Assembly (NCBI GenBank): GCA_025458735.1
Contig: JALORV010000248.1
Coordinates: 1-10,101, forward strand
Origin: Burkholderiaceae bacterium
GTDB taxonomy: Bacteria > Pseudomonadota > Gammaproteobacteria > Burkholderiales > Burkholderiaceae
Length of the DNA stretch: 10,101 bases
Direction of reading: 5' to 3'
A program made the position numbers and the translations under genes. Of this stretch, positions 1 to 6,568 are shown piece by piece (position 1 is the first letter of the stretch; the number at the start of each line of letters is the position of its first letter). A model generated the notes under the pieces. That model was not told where the DNA came from, did no database searches, and saw only the letters and a list, made by a program, of their open reading frames with translations.

Positions 1-524
1 CGCTGCAGCAGCAGCCACCGCAATTCGTTCCACGAGCGCACGCCATCGCCGTCGATGGCCGTCACAGCGTCCCCGGCCTCGATGCCGGCCACCGCCGCCG
101 CCGACTGCGCAGGCGGCGCCCCCAGCAGCGCGCGCGGCTCGAAGACGCCGATCACGTTGAGCAGCCAGTAAACGAGAATCGCCAGCAGCAGGTTCGCCAC
201 CGGTCCGGCCAGCACGATCGCGAAGCGCCGGCCGACGGACTGGCGGTTGAAGGCACGTGGCAGGTCGGCCTCGCTGACCGGCAGGCACTCGGGATCGCGC
301 TCGTCCAGCATGCGCACGTAGCCGCCCAGCGGCAGCGCCGCGACCACCCACTCGGTCCGGTCGGCGCCGCGCACCCAGCGCGCAATCGGGCGTCCGAAAC
401 CGATCGAAAACCGCAGCACCTTGACGCCGCACCAGCGCGCGACCCAGTAGTGGCCCAGCTCGTGGATCACGATCAGGACCCCGAGGGTCACCAGGAACGC
501 GGCAATCGTGGTCATCAGGTTCAT
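1..524 (-). CDS. rseP: RseP-family site-2 zinc metalloprotease, N-terminal part (runs off the window)
   Basis: This is the first 174 codons of an M50 intramembrane protease. In the known family RseP cleaves the membrane anti-sigma factor RseA and so releases sigma-E. The first membrane segment (about residues 6-20) leads into the zinc-binding HELGH motif at residues 21-25. Next come the family phrases HYWVARWCGVKVLRFSIGFG and ALPLGGYVRMLDE, then AFNRQSVGRR and AGPVANLLLA, which starts a second membrane segment. The visible end (GIEAGDAVTAIDGDGV) begins a PDZ domain. The ATG at 524 is chosen because TGAGGA, overlapping the dxr stop codon, lies 6 nt before it and the gap to dxr is only 9 nt; translational coupling is likely. 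The second PDZ and the C-terminal LDG metal motif lie outside the window. The visible part shows no damage. Confidence 0.95.
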   Translation of the reverse strand, partial: MNLMTTIAAFLVTLGVLIVIHELGHYWVARWCGVKVLRFSIGFGRPIARWVRGADRTEWVVAALPLGGYVRMLDERDPECLPVSEADLPRAFNRQSVGRRFAIVLAGPVANLLLAILVYWLLNVIGVFEPRALLGAPPAQSAAAVAGIEAGDAVTAIDGDGVRSWNELRWLLLQ

Positions 525-533
525 CGGCAATCC

Positions 534-1697
534 TCAGGCGTGCAGGGCAGCAAGCCGACCGGCCCGCTCGCGTGCCTGCCGGTCGATGTCGAGCACTTCC
601 TCGACACTGCGGGGCGCCGCGGGCTGGTACGCGTCCAGCACCGCTTCAATCGTCGACGCGATCCGCGTGAAGGGCAGGCGCCGCTGCAGGAAAGCTTCGA
701 CAGCAACCTCGTTGGCAGCGTTCAATACGGCCGAAGCGGCCCCGCCCGCCCGCAGCGCGGCGTAGGCATAGTGCAGGCAGCGGAAGCGCCGCAGGTCCGG
801 CGCCTCGAAGGTCAGCGCGCCGAGGGTGGCGAAGTCGAGGCGGCGGGCCCCGCTCTCGATCCGCTCGGGCCAGGCCAGTGCATAGGCAATCGGCGTGCGC
901 ATGTCGGGTGAGCCGAGCTGCGCCAGTACCGAGCCGTCGGGAAACTCGACCATCGAGTGGATCACGCTCTGCGGATGGATGACGACATCGATCCGGTCGA
1001 CCGGCATGTCGAACAGCCAGCTCGCCTCGATCACCTCGAGACCCTTGTTCATCAAGGTCGCCGAGTCGACCGAAATCTTGCGGCCCATGACCCAGTTGGG
1101 ATGCGCGCAGGCCTCGTCCGGCGTGACGTCGTCGAGGTCGGCGCGGCGCAGGAAGGGACCGCCGGAAGCGGTCAGCACCAGGCGGGCCTGCTGTCGCTGC
1201 CCTGCCCCGGCACCCGCCAGGCACTGGTGGATCGCGTTGTGCTCACTGTCGACCGGCAGCAGCTGCCCGCCGGACGCCCGCAGCGCGGACATCAGCAGCG
1301 GGCCGGCGCAGACAATCGCCTCCTTGTTGGCAAGCAGCAGCCGCTTGCCGGCCCGGGCCGCGGCGATGGTGGGCATCAGTCCCGCCGCCCCGACGATGGC
1401 CGCCAGCACGGTGTCGGCCGCTTCCGTCTGCGCCACGTCGACCAGCGCGGCGGCGCCGGCGCGCGCATCGCACTGCACCGAGCGCTCGCGCAGGGCACGC
1501 CTCAGGTCGGACTCGAGCCCCGGGTCGCCGATGACCACCACCTCGGGACGGAAGCGCGCCGCGAGGTCGGCCAGCTCGTCTACCCGCGATTGAGCGGTCA
1601 GCGCATGCACGCGATAGCGCTCCGGGTGCCGCGCGATTACGTCGAGCGCGCTGGTGCCGACCGAGCCTGTTGCTCCGAGCAGGGTGACGCTTTGCAT
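534..1697 (-). CDS. dxr: 1-deoxy-D-xylulose 5-phosphate reductoisomerase
   Basis: Dxr (IspC) converts DXP to MEP with NADPH, the committed step of the MEP isoprenoid pathway, in the cytoplasm. At 387 aa it is normal for the family. The N-terminal NADPH site is GATGSVG (residues 8-14), followed by AAIVGAAGLMPT and LLANKEA (121-127). The catalytic and metal-binding block LLPVDSEHNA carries D150 and E152, and KGLE supplies E221. HPNWVMGRKISVDSATLMNKG (about 199-219) and HPQSVIHSM (241-249) are the other signatures. Position 157 is His where E. coli has Phe (NAIFQ); I attach no function to this. The start ATG shares its A with the cdsA stop codon (TGATG), with no strong Shine-Dalgarno, so translation is probably coupled to cdsA. 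The product feeds UppS, encoded just upstream. Confidence 0.97.
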   Translation of the reverse strand: MQSVTLLGATGSVGTSALDVIARHPERYRVHALTAQSRVDELADLAARFRPEVVVIGDPGLESDLRRALRERSVQCDARAGAAALVDVAQTEAADTVLAAIVGAAGLMPTIAAARAGKRLLLANKEAIVCAGPLLMSALRASGGQLLPVDSEHNAIHQCLAGAGAGQRQQARLVLTASGGPFLRRADLDDVTPDEACAHPNWVMGRKISVDSATLMNKGLEVIEASWLFDMPVDRIDVVIHPQSVIHSMVEFPDGSVLAQLGSPDMRTPIAYALAWPERIESGARRLDFATLGALTFEAPDLRRFRCLHYAYAALRAGGAASAVLNAANEVAVEAFLQRRLPFTRIASTIEAVLDAYQPAAPRSVEEVLDIDRQARERAGRLAALHA

Positions 1698-2533
1698 CAG
1701 CCGGCCAGCTTCCAGAACAGCGCTGCCGGCGGCAGCAGCGCGAGCATCGCGTCGAGCCGATCGAAGAATCCGCCGTGACCGGGCAGCAAATGGCCGCTGT
1801 CCTTCATGCCAGCCTGTCGCTTCAGCAGGCTCTCGAAGAGGTCGCCGACGATCGACAGCGCCACCAGCAGCGCCAGCAGCGGCAGCGCGACGCCGATGCC
1901 CAGCCGGTCGAGCAGACGGCTGGAATACAGCGGCGCCTCCGGCCACAGCAGCCAGGCCGCCAGGGCAAGCACTGCCACGGCGGCCATAGCCCCCCACACA
2001 CCGGCCCAGGTCTTGCCGGGGCTGATCACCGGCGCGAGCTTTGCGCGGCCGAACGCCCGTCCGCTGAAGTAGGCGGCCGTGTCGGCGAGCCAGACGATCA
2101 CCAGCACCGACAGCATCGTCACCGCCCCCAGGTCCAGGAAGACCATCAGCGCGCACCACGCGGCCGATGCCAGGATCACTGCCAGCAGGGTCGACACCGC
2201 CGCCGGTACCCGCACCAGCCGGCCGGTGCGCTGCGACTGCACCAGCAGGCCGGACAACGCGACCCAGATCACGGTGGCGACTGCGACCAGCGGCGGCGTC
2301 ACGATCTCGAGCAACTGGGGACGCGCCAGCAGGGTGAAGCTCAGCAAGGCGGCGATCGCCAGGCTGAAGGCGGCAGCGGTGGCAAAGCGCCAGCCCGCCA
2401 GCCTCAGCCACTCGGCCTGCGCCAGGGCAAAGGCCACCGCCATCACGATGGCGAACGCAAGGGGTGACCACAGCAGCGCCCCCAGCAGCAACGCCACCAG
2501 GACGACAGCCGTGACGACGCGCTGCTTCAGCAC
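1697..2533 (-). CDS. cdsA: Phosphatidate cytidylyltransferase (CDP-diglyceride synthase)
   Basis: CdsA makes CDP-diacylglycerol from phosphatidic acid and CTP in the inner membrane, the branch point to all phospholipids. The 278-aa protein has about eight hydrophobic segments (for example around residues 8-24, 52-70, 80-98, 110-132, 136-155, 178-197 and 214-229). The conserved [12 protein letters not shown] and [12 protein letters not shown] stretch covers about 148-176. The family signature runs from S235 to D261: SLLKR, then [13 protein letters not shown], then FFDRLD. The start is GTG at 2533, with GAGG 8 nt upstream overlapping the uppS stop codon, the same arrangement as at dxr/rseP. It ends in a 1-nt overlap with dxr. 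Nothing looks truncated. Confidence 0.96.
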   Translation of the reverse strand: MLKQRVVTAVVLVALLLGALLWSPLAFAIVMAVAFALAQAEWLRLAGWRFATAAAFSLAIAALLSFTLLARPQLLEIVTPPLVAVATVIWVALSGLLVQSQRTGRLVRVPAAVSTLLAVILASAAWCALMVFLDLGAVTMLSVLVIVWLADTAAYFSGRAFGRAKLAPVISPGKTWAGVWGAMAAVAVLALAAWLLWPEAPLYSSRLLDRLGIGVALPLLALLVALSIVGDLFESLLKRQAGMKDSGHLLPGHGGFFDRLDAMLALLPPAALFWKLAG

Positions 2534-2543
2534 GCGCAGTGCC

Positions 2544-3218
2544 TCAGGCCGCGTCGGGCAGCGATGACTCGGCCTCGACCTGTTCCCCGGTCATGCCGAA
2601 GCGCCGCTGGCGTCCGGCATACCAGTCGAGCGCGGCATCGAGCTCGGCAGCGCCGAAGTTCGGCCACAGCACGTCGCAGAAATACAGCTCGGCATAGGCG
2701 AGCTGCCACAGCAGGAAGTTGCTGACGCGCCGCTCGCCGCCGGTGCGGATCAGCAGGTCGGGATCGGGGGCGAACGACAGGGCAAGCCGCCGCTCGATCG
2801 CCTGCTCGTCGATGCGGGGATCGGCGATGCCGGCTGCCAGCTGCTCCCGCGCAGCGCGGGCCGCCGCCTGGGCAATGTCCCAGCGGCCTCCATAGTTGGC
2901 GCAGATCGTCAGGTGCAGACGCCCGTTGCGTTCGGTGCGCCGCTCGGACTCCGCGATAAGGCGCCTTAGCTCCGGGCTGAAGGCCTGAATGTCGCCCACC
3001 ACGCGCATGCGCACACCGAGTTCGTCCAGCTTGCCGACCTCCCGCTGAAGCGCCGCCATGAACAGCCGCATCAGCGTCGACACCTCGTCGGCCGGGCGCC
3101 GCCAGTTCTCGGAACTGAAAGCGAACAGCGTCAAGTACTCGATGCCGCGCTCGCCGCACGCCGCCAGCGTCGCTCGCACGGCCTCGACACCACGGTTGTG
3201 ACCCGCCACCCGCGGCAT
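2544..3218 (-). pseudogene. uppS: Undecaprenyl diphosphate synthase, 5'-truncated: catalytic N-terminus missing
   Basis: UppS is a cis-prenyltransferase that adds isopentenyl units to farnesyl diphosphate to make the C55 carrier for peptidoglycan. The remaining 224 residues match the family from [14 protein letters not shown] (residues 2-15) through [11 protein letters not shown] (32-42), NYGGRWDI (108-115), [10 protein letters not shown] (155-164) and [15 protein letters not shown] (166-180). The normal N-terminus of roughly 25-35 residues, with the HVAIIMDGNGRWA block and its catalytic Asp (D26 in E. coli), is absent. Directly upstream the sequence is the end of frr, with no stop for frr, no spacer and no usable Shine-Dalgarno. 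An in-frame TGA sits 12 nt before the ATG at 3218, so no longer start exists. As written it cannot encode an active enzyme. Since uppS is normally essential, a missing stretch in the assembly is more likely than true loss. Confidence 0.9.
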
Positions 3219-3226
3219 GCCGGACG
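3219..3226. other. Deletion junction between frr and uppS
   Basis: Reading the minus strand, the last expected frr codons (CTG ACC GTC, residues LTV) run straight into GGC ATG CCG CGG, the interior of uppS. The frr stop codon, the intergenic spacer and the uppS start are all missing. I estimate a loss of about 100-130 bp, assuming a typical UppS N-terminus and a short spacer. The junction contains the 10-bp palindrome CGGCATGCCG (3213-3222). Confidence 0.8.
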
Positions 3227-3780
3227 GTCAGCACCTCTTTTTCCTTCTCGGCGACGAGGCGGTCGATCTCACCCACGAAGCGGTCGGTCAGCTTCTGCAC
3301 GGCATCCTCGGCACGACGATCGTCGTCCTCGGAAATCGTCTTGGCCTTCAGCAGTTCCTTCACGTGGTGATTGGCATCGCGCCGCAGGTTGCGGATGGCC
3401 ACCTTGGCGTTCTCGCCCTCGTGCTTGACCACCTTAACAAGTTCCTTGCGGCGCTGCTCGGTCAGCGGTGGCATCGGCACGCGCACCAGATCACCGCTGG
3501 TGGCCGGGTTGAGGCCCAGGTCGGAGTCGCGGATGGCCTTCTCGACCACCGGAACCATCTTCTTCTCCCACGGCTGCACGGTGATCGTGCGGGCATCGCC
3601 GAGGCCGACCTGTGCCACCTGGGCGAGCGGCACCATCGTGCCGTAGTAGTCGACCTGGATGTGATCGAGCAGCCCCGTGTGCGCGCGGCCGGTGCGGATC
3701 TTGGACAGGTCGGCCTTGAGCGCCTCGACCGACTTCTGCATCTTCTGTTCCGTCGTCTTCTGGATCTCTGCAACGTTCAT
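3223..3780 (-). CDS. frr: Ribosome recycling factor, complete body but stop codon missing
   Basis: RRF works with EF-G to split post-termination ribosomes. Codons 1-186 cover the whole family length (185 aa in E. coli). They include [21 protein letters not shown] (about 27-47), [13 protein letters not shown] (80-92), [15 protein letters not shown] (100-114), RNLRRDAN (130-137) and [18 protein letters not shown] (149-166), and the natural end EKEVLTV. No stop follows. The frame continues out of register through uppS for 231 meaningless codons and stops at 2527, so an automatic caller would report a 417-aa protein. The start ATG at 3780 has an excellent AAGGAG (3787-3792) 6 nt upstream and lies 34 nt after pyrH. 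The long tail is an effect of the deletion, not a fusion domain: it is arginine-rich and is simply uppS read in the wrong frame. Confidence 0.93.
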
Positions 3781-3814
3781 GTGGCTCTCCTTGCTTCACA
3801 AACGGCGGCCCGGC

Positions 3815-4540
3815 TCAGACGTGGACCAGCGTTCCCTCGTCTTCGCCCAGCACGACCCGCCTGAGCGCGCCGGGCTTGGTGATGCTGAACACCTTGATCG
3901 GAAGCTTCTGGTCGCGGCACAGCGCGAAGGCGGTGGCGTCCATGATCTGCAGGTTGCGGCCCAGGGCCTCGTCGAACGTTATGGTGGCGTAGCGCGTCGC
4001 CTGCGGGTCCTTCTTCGGATCGGCCGAATACACGCCGTCGACCTTGGTCGCCTTGAGCACGATCTGCGCCCCGACCTCCGAGCCGCGCAGCGCCGCCGCG
4101 GTGTCGGTGGTGAAGAACGGATTGCCGGTACCGGCCGCGAAGATGACGACGCGGCCTTCCTCGAGATAGCGCAGCGCCTTGGGCCGGATGTAGGGCTCGA
4201 CCACCTGCTCGATGTTGAGCGCCGACTGCACGCGCGCCTCGATGCCGGCGCGGCGCATGGCGTCCTGCAGCGCCATGGCGTTCATGATGGTGGCCATCAT
4301 GCCCATGTAGTCGGCCGTGGCGCGGTCCATGCCTTCGGCCCCCAGCGCCACCCCGCGGAAGATGTTGCCGCCACCGATGACGATCGCCACCTCGACGCCA
4401 AGCCCGACCACTTCGCCGATGTCGGCGACCATCGCCTCGACGGTCGGGCGGTTTATGCCGAAGGCATCCTCCCCCATCAGCGCCTCGCCCGAGAGCTTCA
4501 GCAGCACCCGGCGATAGGCTGGCTTGCGAACGTCGCTCAT
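3815..4540 (-). CDS. pyrH: UMP kinase (uridylate kinase)
   Basis: PyrH phosphorylates UMP to UDP using ATP and is a hexameric, allosterically controlled amino-acid-kinase-fold enzyme of pyrimidine synthesis. The 241-aa protein is full length. KLSGEALMG (15-23) is the N-terminal phosphate-binding segment and [10 protein letters not shown] (54-63) the glycine-rich loop. [18 protein letters not shown] (71-88) lies at the UMP site. [13 protein letters not shown] (137-149) and [15 protein letters not shown] (163-177) contribute to the nucleotide sites. The C-terminus is the usual [13 protein letters not shown] at 4540 lies 17 nt after the tsf stop, with a GGGG stretch a few nt upstream as a modest Shine-Dalgarno. 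It is undamaged although it sits between two broken genes (tsf and the frr/uppS junction). Confidence 0.97.
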   Translation of the reverse strand: MSDVRKPAYRRVLLKLSGEALMGEDAFGINRPTVEAMVADIGEVVGLGVEVAIVIGGGNIFRGVALGAEGMDRATADYMGMMATIMNAMALQDAMRRAGIEARVQSALNIEQVVEPYIRPKALRYLEEGRVVIFAAGTGNPFFTTDTAAALRGSEVGAQIVLKATKVDGVYSADPKKDPQATRYATITFDEALGRNLQIMDATAFALCRDQKLPIKVFSITKPGALRRVVLGEDEGTLVHV

Positions 4541-4557
4541 CTTTGCCCCGGCGATGC

Positions 4558-5377
4558 TCAGGCGCGGGCAGCCGCCTGCGCCGCGACCTGGGCGGCCACT
4601 TCGGCCGCGAAGTCGGACTGCTTCTTCTCGATGCCTTCGCCGACCACGTACAGCACGAAGGTGTTGACCTTCGCGCCGCGGGCCTTGAGCAGCTGCTCGA
4701 TGGTCTGCTTGCCGTCCTCGGCCTTGACGAAGACCTGTCCCAGCAGTGTCACTTCCTTCAGGTACTTCTGCACCGTGCCCTCGGCGATCTTGTCGAGCAT
4801 CGCTTCCGGCTTGCCGGCCTCGCGCGCCTTCTCGATGGCGATGCGACGCTCGGCCTCCAGCAGATCGGCCGACACACCGCTCGAATCGAGCGACTTCGGC
4901 TTGCTGGCCGCGATGTGCATCGCGATGTCCTTGGCCAGTTCGGCATCACCGCCCGACACGTCGGATCGCCATGTTCTCGCCGATCTTGCCCACCAGCGCG
5001 GTGCGGACCGTCTCGACGCTGCTGCCGCCCAGCGGCAGGGCCGACAGTGCCGCCACATCGGCCGGGCCGGACTTTGCCACCAGGGCCGCCAGGTCGCGGG
5101 CGAACTTGAGGAAATCCTCGTTCTTGGCGACGAAGTCGGTTTCGGAATTGACCTCGACGATCGCCCCGACCTTGCCCTCGATATGCACCGCCACGACGCC
5201 TTCCGCGGCGACGCGCGCCGCGGCCTTGCTCGCCTTGTTGCCGAGCTTGACGCGCAGGATCTCCTCGGCCTTCGCCAGGTCGCCGCCGGCTTCAGCCAGC
5301 GCCTTCTTGCACTCCATCATCGGCGCGTCGGTCTTCTCGCGCAGTTCCTTCACCATCGCTGCGGTGATTTCCGCCAT
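4558..5377 (-). pseudogene. tsf: Elongation factor Ts, interrupted by a frame-shifting internal deletion
   Basis: EF-Ts exchanges GDP on EF-Tu. The N-terminal 140 residues (5377 to about 4958) are normal: [12 protein letters not shown] (16-27) in the UBA-like domain, [13 protein letters not shown] (48-60), the EF-Tu-contacting [11 protein letters not shown] (79-89), and [11 protein letters not shown] (130-140). The frame then hits a stop at 4946. The C-terminal part resumes in another frame at about 4959 with [20 protein letters not shown], the coiled-coil region ([20 protein letters not shown]) and the ending [14 protein letters not shown], stopping at 4558. About 25 residues of the core that normally sit between IRR and GGDAEL (FVR...HG.KIGV.VD) are missing. 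The start ATG at 5377 has GGGAG 7 nt upstream. With no EF-Ts otherwise, this would be severely defective, so a sequence artefact is the favoured reading. Confidence 0.92.
4954..4963. other. Deletion junction inside tsf
   Basis: The minus strand reads ATC CGA CGT GTC GGG. The upstream gene predicts CGA CG for the two Arg codons, and the downstream gene predicts GTC GAC GTG TCG for a VDVS stretch. Both sides share CGACG, so a jump between two copies of this 5-mer explains the join. Alignment to the remembered family pattern gives about 77 nt lost. The two open frames independently require a loss of 2 modulo 3, which 77 satisfies. The site also holds the small inverted repeat CCGAC-AC-GTCGG (4953-4964). 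Confidence 0.75.
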
Positions 5378-5415
5378 TCACTGCTCCCGCTGAATCGTTG
5401 ACTAGCCCGCCGCAA

Positions 5416-5437
5416 AAAAGGGGCTCGCGCCCCTTTT
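5416..5437 (-). terminator. Hairpin terminator or attenuator between rpsB and tsf
   Basis: Perfect 9-bp stem: AAAAGGGGC (5416-5424), loop TCGC, GCCCCTTTT (5429-5437). On the minus strand the stem runs into six T residues, the usual form of an intrinsic terminator. It starts 22 nt after the rpsB stop and ends 38 nt before the tsf start. Because tsf and the later genes are co-oriented with no clear promoter of their own that I could find, it more likely attenuates read-through than fully ends the transcript. That would keep S2 production above that of EF-Ts and the enzymes downstream. Reading the plus strand it has only four T residues. Confidence 0.8.
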
Positions 5438-5459
5438 CGCCCACCCGGACGGTGCCGGA

Positions 5460-6212
5460 CTACTGCTGCTCTTCGCTGACCTCGACGAATTCCTCGTCGC
5501 CGCCGGTCACCGCCTGCACCACGCCCTGCAGCGCGGCCGCCTTGCCCTCCAGCACCGCGTCGGCGATGCCACGGGCGTACAGACGGACTGCGCGGCTCGA
5601 GTCATCGTTGCCCGGGATCACGTAGGACACGCCCTCGGGCGAGTGGTTGGTATCGACCACGGCAACCACCGGGATGCCGAGCTTGGCCGCTTCCTGCACC
5701 GCGATCTTGTGGTAGCCGACGTCGATCACGAACATCGCATCCGGCAGGGCGTTCATGTCCTTGATGCCGCCGATCGACTTGTTGAGCTTTTCAACCTCGC
5801 GCGCGAAGTCGAGCGCTTCCTTCTTGGTCATGCGCTCGGTGCCGTTGTCGGCAATGATCTGCTCCATTTCCTTCAGGCGCTTGATCGAGACCTTGACCGT
5901 CTTGAAGTTGGTCAGCATGCCGCCGAGCCAGCGCTGGTCGACGAATGGCATGCCGGCCCGCTGCGCCTCCTCGACGATGATCTCGCGCGCCTGGCGCTTG
6001 GTACCGACCATCAGCAGCGTGCCGCGGTTGGCCGCCAGCTGGCGTACGAAACGCGTGGCGTCGTTGAACTGCTCGAGCGTGCGCTCGAGGTTGATGATGT
6101 GGATCTTGTTGCGGTGGCCGAAGATGTAGGGTGCCATCTTCGGATTCCAGAAACGGGTCTGGTGGCCGAAATGAACGCCGGCCTCCAGCATCTGACGCAT
6201 GGTCACTGACAT
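5460..6212 (-). CDS. rpsB: 30S ribosomal protein S2
   Basis: S2 is a late-assembling small-subunit protein on the solvent side near the head/body junction. The 250-aa product is full length (E. coli 241). It begins [20 protein letters not shown], then [64 protein letters not shown] and [20 protein letters not shown], ending in an acidic tail ([14 protein letters not shown]). I use ATG at 6212 rather than the in-frame TTG at 6227, because GGAG lies 9 nt before the ATG and homologues begin MSVTMRQ. It is the first gene of the cluster, behind a leader of about 300 nt that could serve S2 autoregulation. Confidence 0.98.
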   Translation of the reverse strand: MSVTMRQMLEAGVHFGHQTRFWNPKMAPYIFGHRNKIHIINLERTLEQFNDATRFVRQLAANRGTLLMVGTKRQAREIIVEEAQRAGMPFVDQRWLGGMLTNFKTVKVSIKRLKEMEQIIADNGTERMTKKEALDFAREVEKLNKSIGGIKDMNALPDAMFVIDVGYHKIAVQEAAKLGIPVVAVVDTNHSPEGVSYVIPGNDDSSRAVRLYARGIADAVLEGKAAALQGVVQAVTGGDEEFVEVSEEQQ

Positions 6213-6221
6213 GTCTGCTTG

Positions 6222-6225
6222 CTCC
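6222..6225 (-). promoter_or_regulatory. rpsB ribosome binding site (GGAG)
   Basis: GGAG on the minus strand, 9 nt before ATG 6212, decides this start over the upstream TTG. Its first two G residues fall in the right arm of the leader helix described at 6224-6288. Confidence 0.75.
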
Positions 6226-6288
6226 AAGGTTGGGTCCAGCGCATTCGCCGACGCAGCCCGGAACGCGGGGTTCCGGAGTGCACCTTGG
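6224..6288 (-). promoter_or_regulatory. Nested inverted repeats in the rpsB leader; candidate S2 autoregulatory element
   Basis: Two perfect 7-bp inverted repeats are nested. The outer arms are CCAAGGT (6224-6230) and ACCTTGG (6282-6288). Within them lies CCGGAAC (6258-6264), loop GCGGG, GTTCCGG (6270-6276). In the rpsB mRNA the outer helix would end on the first two G residues of the Shine-Dalgarno, so folding could limit ribosome entry. E. coli rpsB is known to be repressed by S2 through a leader structure. That this element does the same here is inference from position and pairing only. Confidence 0.5.
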
Positions 6289-6380
6289 TGGCGGTGCGCG
6301 CGATTTCTGCCCTGCTTTGTGCTTGCGGCAATGGCCTCCGGCGCCGCGCCCGGCTTACTGACTGTCCAATGGACTGTCCG

Positions 6381-6458
6381 TCAGGTTCCGGGCGACCCGC
6401 CGGCCGCCATGCTGAGGGCTCCACATGTCTGAGGGCTCCACATGTGAGTACTCCACAT
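6381..6458 (-). CDS. Possible 25-aa leader ORF upstream of rpsB
   Basis: I do not recognise this peptide. ATG at 6458 is preceded by GGAGGGG (6463-6469), whose GGAGG core lies 6 nt from the ATG, a better ribosome site than that of rpsB itself. The product, MWSTHMWSPQTCGALSMAAG then GSPGT, is largely built from the 17-bp repeats and ends at TGA 6381-6383, well before rpsB. It would lie in the transcript from the predicted rpsB promoter. Because it is short, repeat-derived and without known homologues, it may be a chance ORF; the strong Shine-Dalgarno is the only real support. Confidence 0.25.
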   Translation of the reverse strand: MWSTHMWSPQTCGALSMAAGGSPGT

Positions 6459-6460
6459 GT
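6412..6460. repeat. 17-bp tandem direct repeats, two perfect copies and one degenerate
   Basis: CTGAGGGCTCCACATGT occurs at 6412-6428 and again at 6429-6445. A third copy lacking the first CT and with two mismatches (GAGTACTCCACATGT) is at 6446-6460. Each copy ends in the palindrome ACATGT, which extends to CACATGTG at 6439-6446. On the minus strand the copies give GGAG followed 7-9 nt later by ATG. They lie between the two divergent genes, so they could be operator sites or part of the rpsB leader RNA. Confidence 0.85.
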
Positions 6461-6493
6461 AACCCCTCCGCATACAGGCCCGCAAGCTTTTGA

Positions 6494-6523
6494 TTTTCAA
6501 AGCAGTATGCAGCCCGATATTAT
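6494..6523 (+). promoter_or_regulatory. Candidate sigma-70 promoter for map-glnD
   Basis: -35 TTTTCA (6494-6499, 4/6 to consensus), 18-bp spacer, -10 TATTAT (6518-6523, 5/6). Transcription would start near 6530, about 39 nt before the map ATG. The -10 overlaps the opposing rpsB -10 almost completely. Confidence 0.5.
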
Positions 6524-6548
6524 AGCCACCTCAGCCGATCCAGCTCAA
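6519..6548 (-). promoter_or_regulatory. Sigma-70 promoter for the rpsB operon
   Basis: On the minus strand: -35 TTGAGC (6543-6548, 4/6), 18-bp spacer, perfect -10 TATAAT (6519-6524). The following bases ATCGGGC form a GC-rich discriminator, as is known for ribosomal promoters under ppGpp/DksA control. The predicted start near 6512 gives a leader of about 300 nt before rpsB. Confidence 0.65.
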
Positions 6549-6568
6549 GCCGCCTTCCCGAGCCTCCC

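Larger units (their letters stand above)
6213..6568. other. Intergenic region between rpsB and map: divergent regulatory region
   Basis: This 356-bp stretch carries no conserved protein gene. It contains the overlapping divergent promoters (6494-6548), 17-bp tandem repeats (6412-6460), a possible leader ORF (6381-6458), a small imperfect hairpin CTGAC...GTCAG (6358-6384) and the nested inverted repeats next to the rpsB start (6224-6288). The 6486-6524 part is clearly more AT-rich than the surrounding coding DNA. Confidence 0.85.

Noticed and set aside
152..385. 77-codon minus-strand frame inside rseP
   Set aside because: It is an out-of-frame shadow; the real rseP frame is open to the window edge and carries HELGH.
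1698..2471. Extension of the dxr frame upstream through cdsA
   Set aside because: Dxr begins at [11 protein letters not shown] with a TGATG overlap and normal length; the upstream part is cdsA read in another frame.
2527..3780. 417-aa open frame that looks like an RRF fusion protein
   Set aside because: Beyond residue 186 it is uppS read in a wrong frame, rich in Arg, Ala and Gly with no domain. It results from the missing frr stop codon, not from a gene fusion.
4946..5058. Programmed ribosomal frameshift as an explanation for the two tsf frames
   Set aside because: Joining the frames would still leave about 25 core residues missing, and no slippery heptamer is seen at the site.
3677..5401. 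574-codon plus-strand open frame opposite pyrH and tsf
   Set aside because: It lies antisense to clearly conserved genes in GC-rich DNA, where stops are rare on the complementary frame; the translation matches no family.
6213..6227. TTG start at 6227 for rpsB
   Set aside because: It overlaps the Shine-Dalgarno GGAG used by ATG 6212, and homologues begin at MSVTMRQ.
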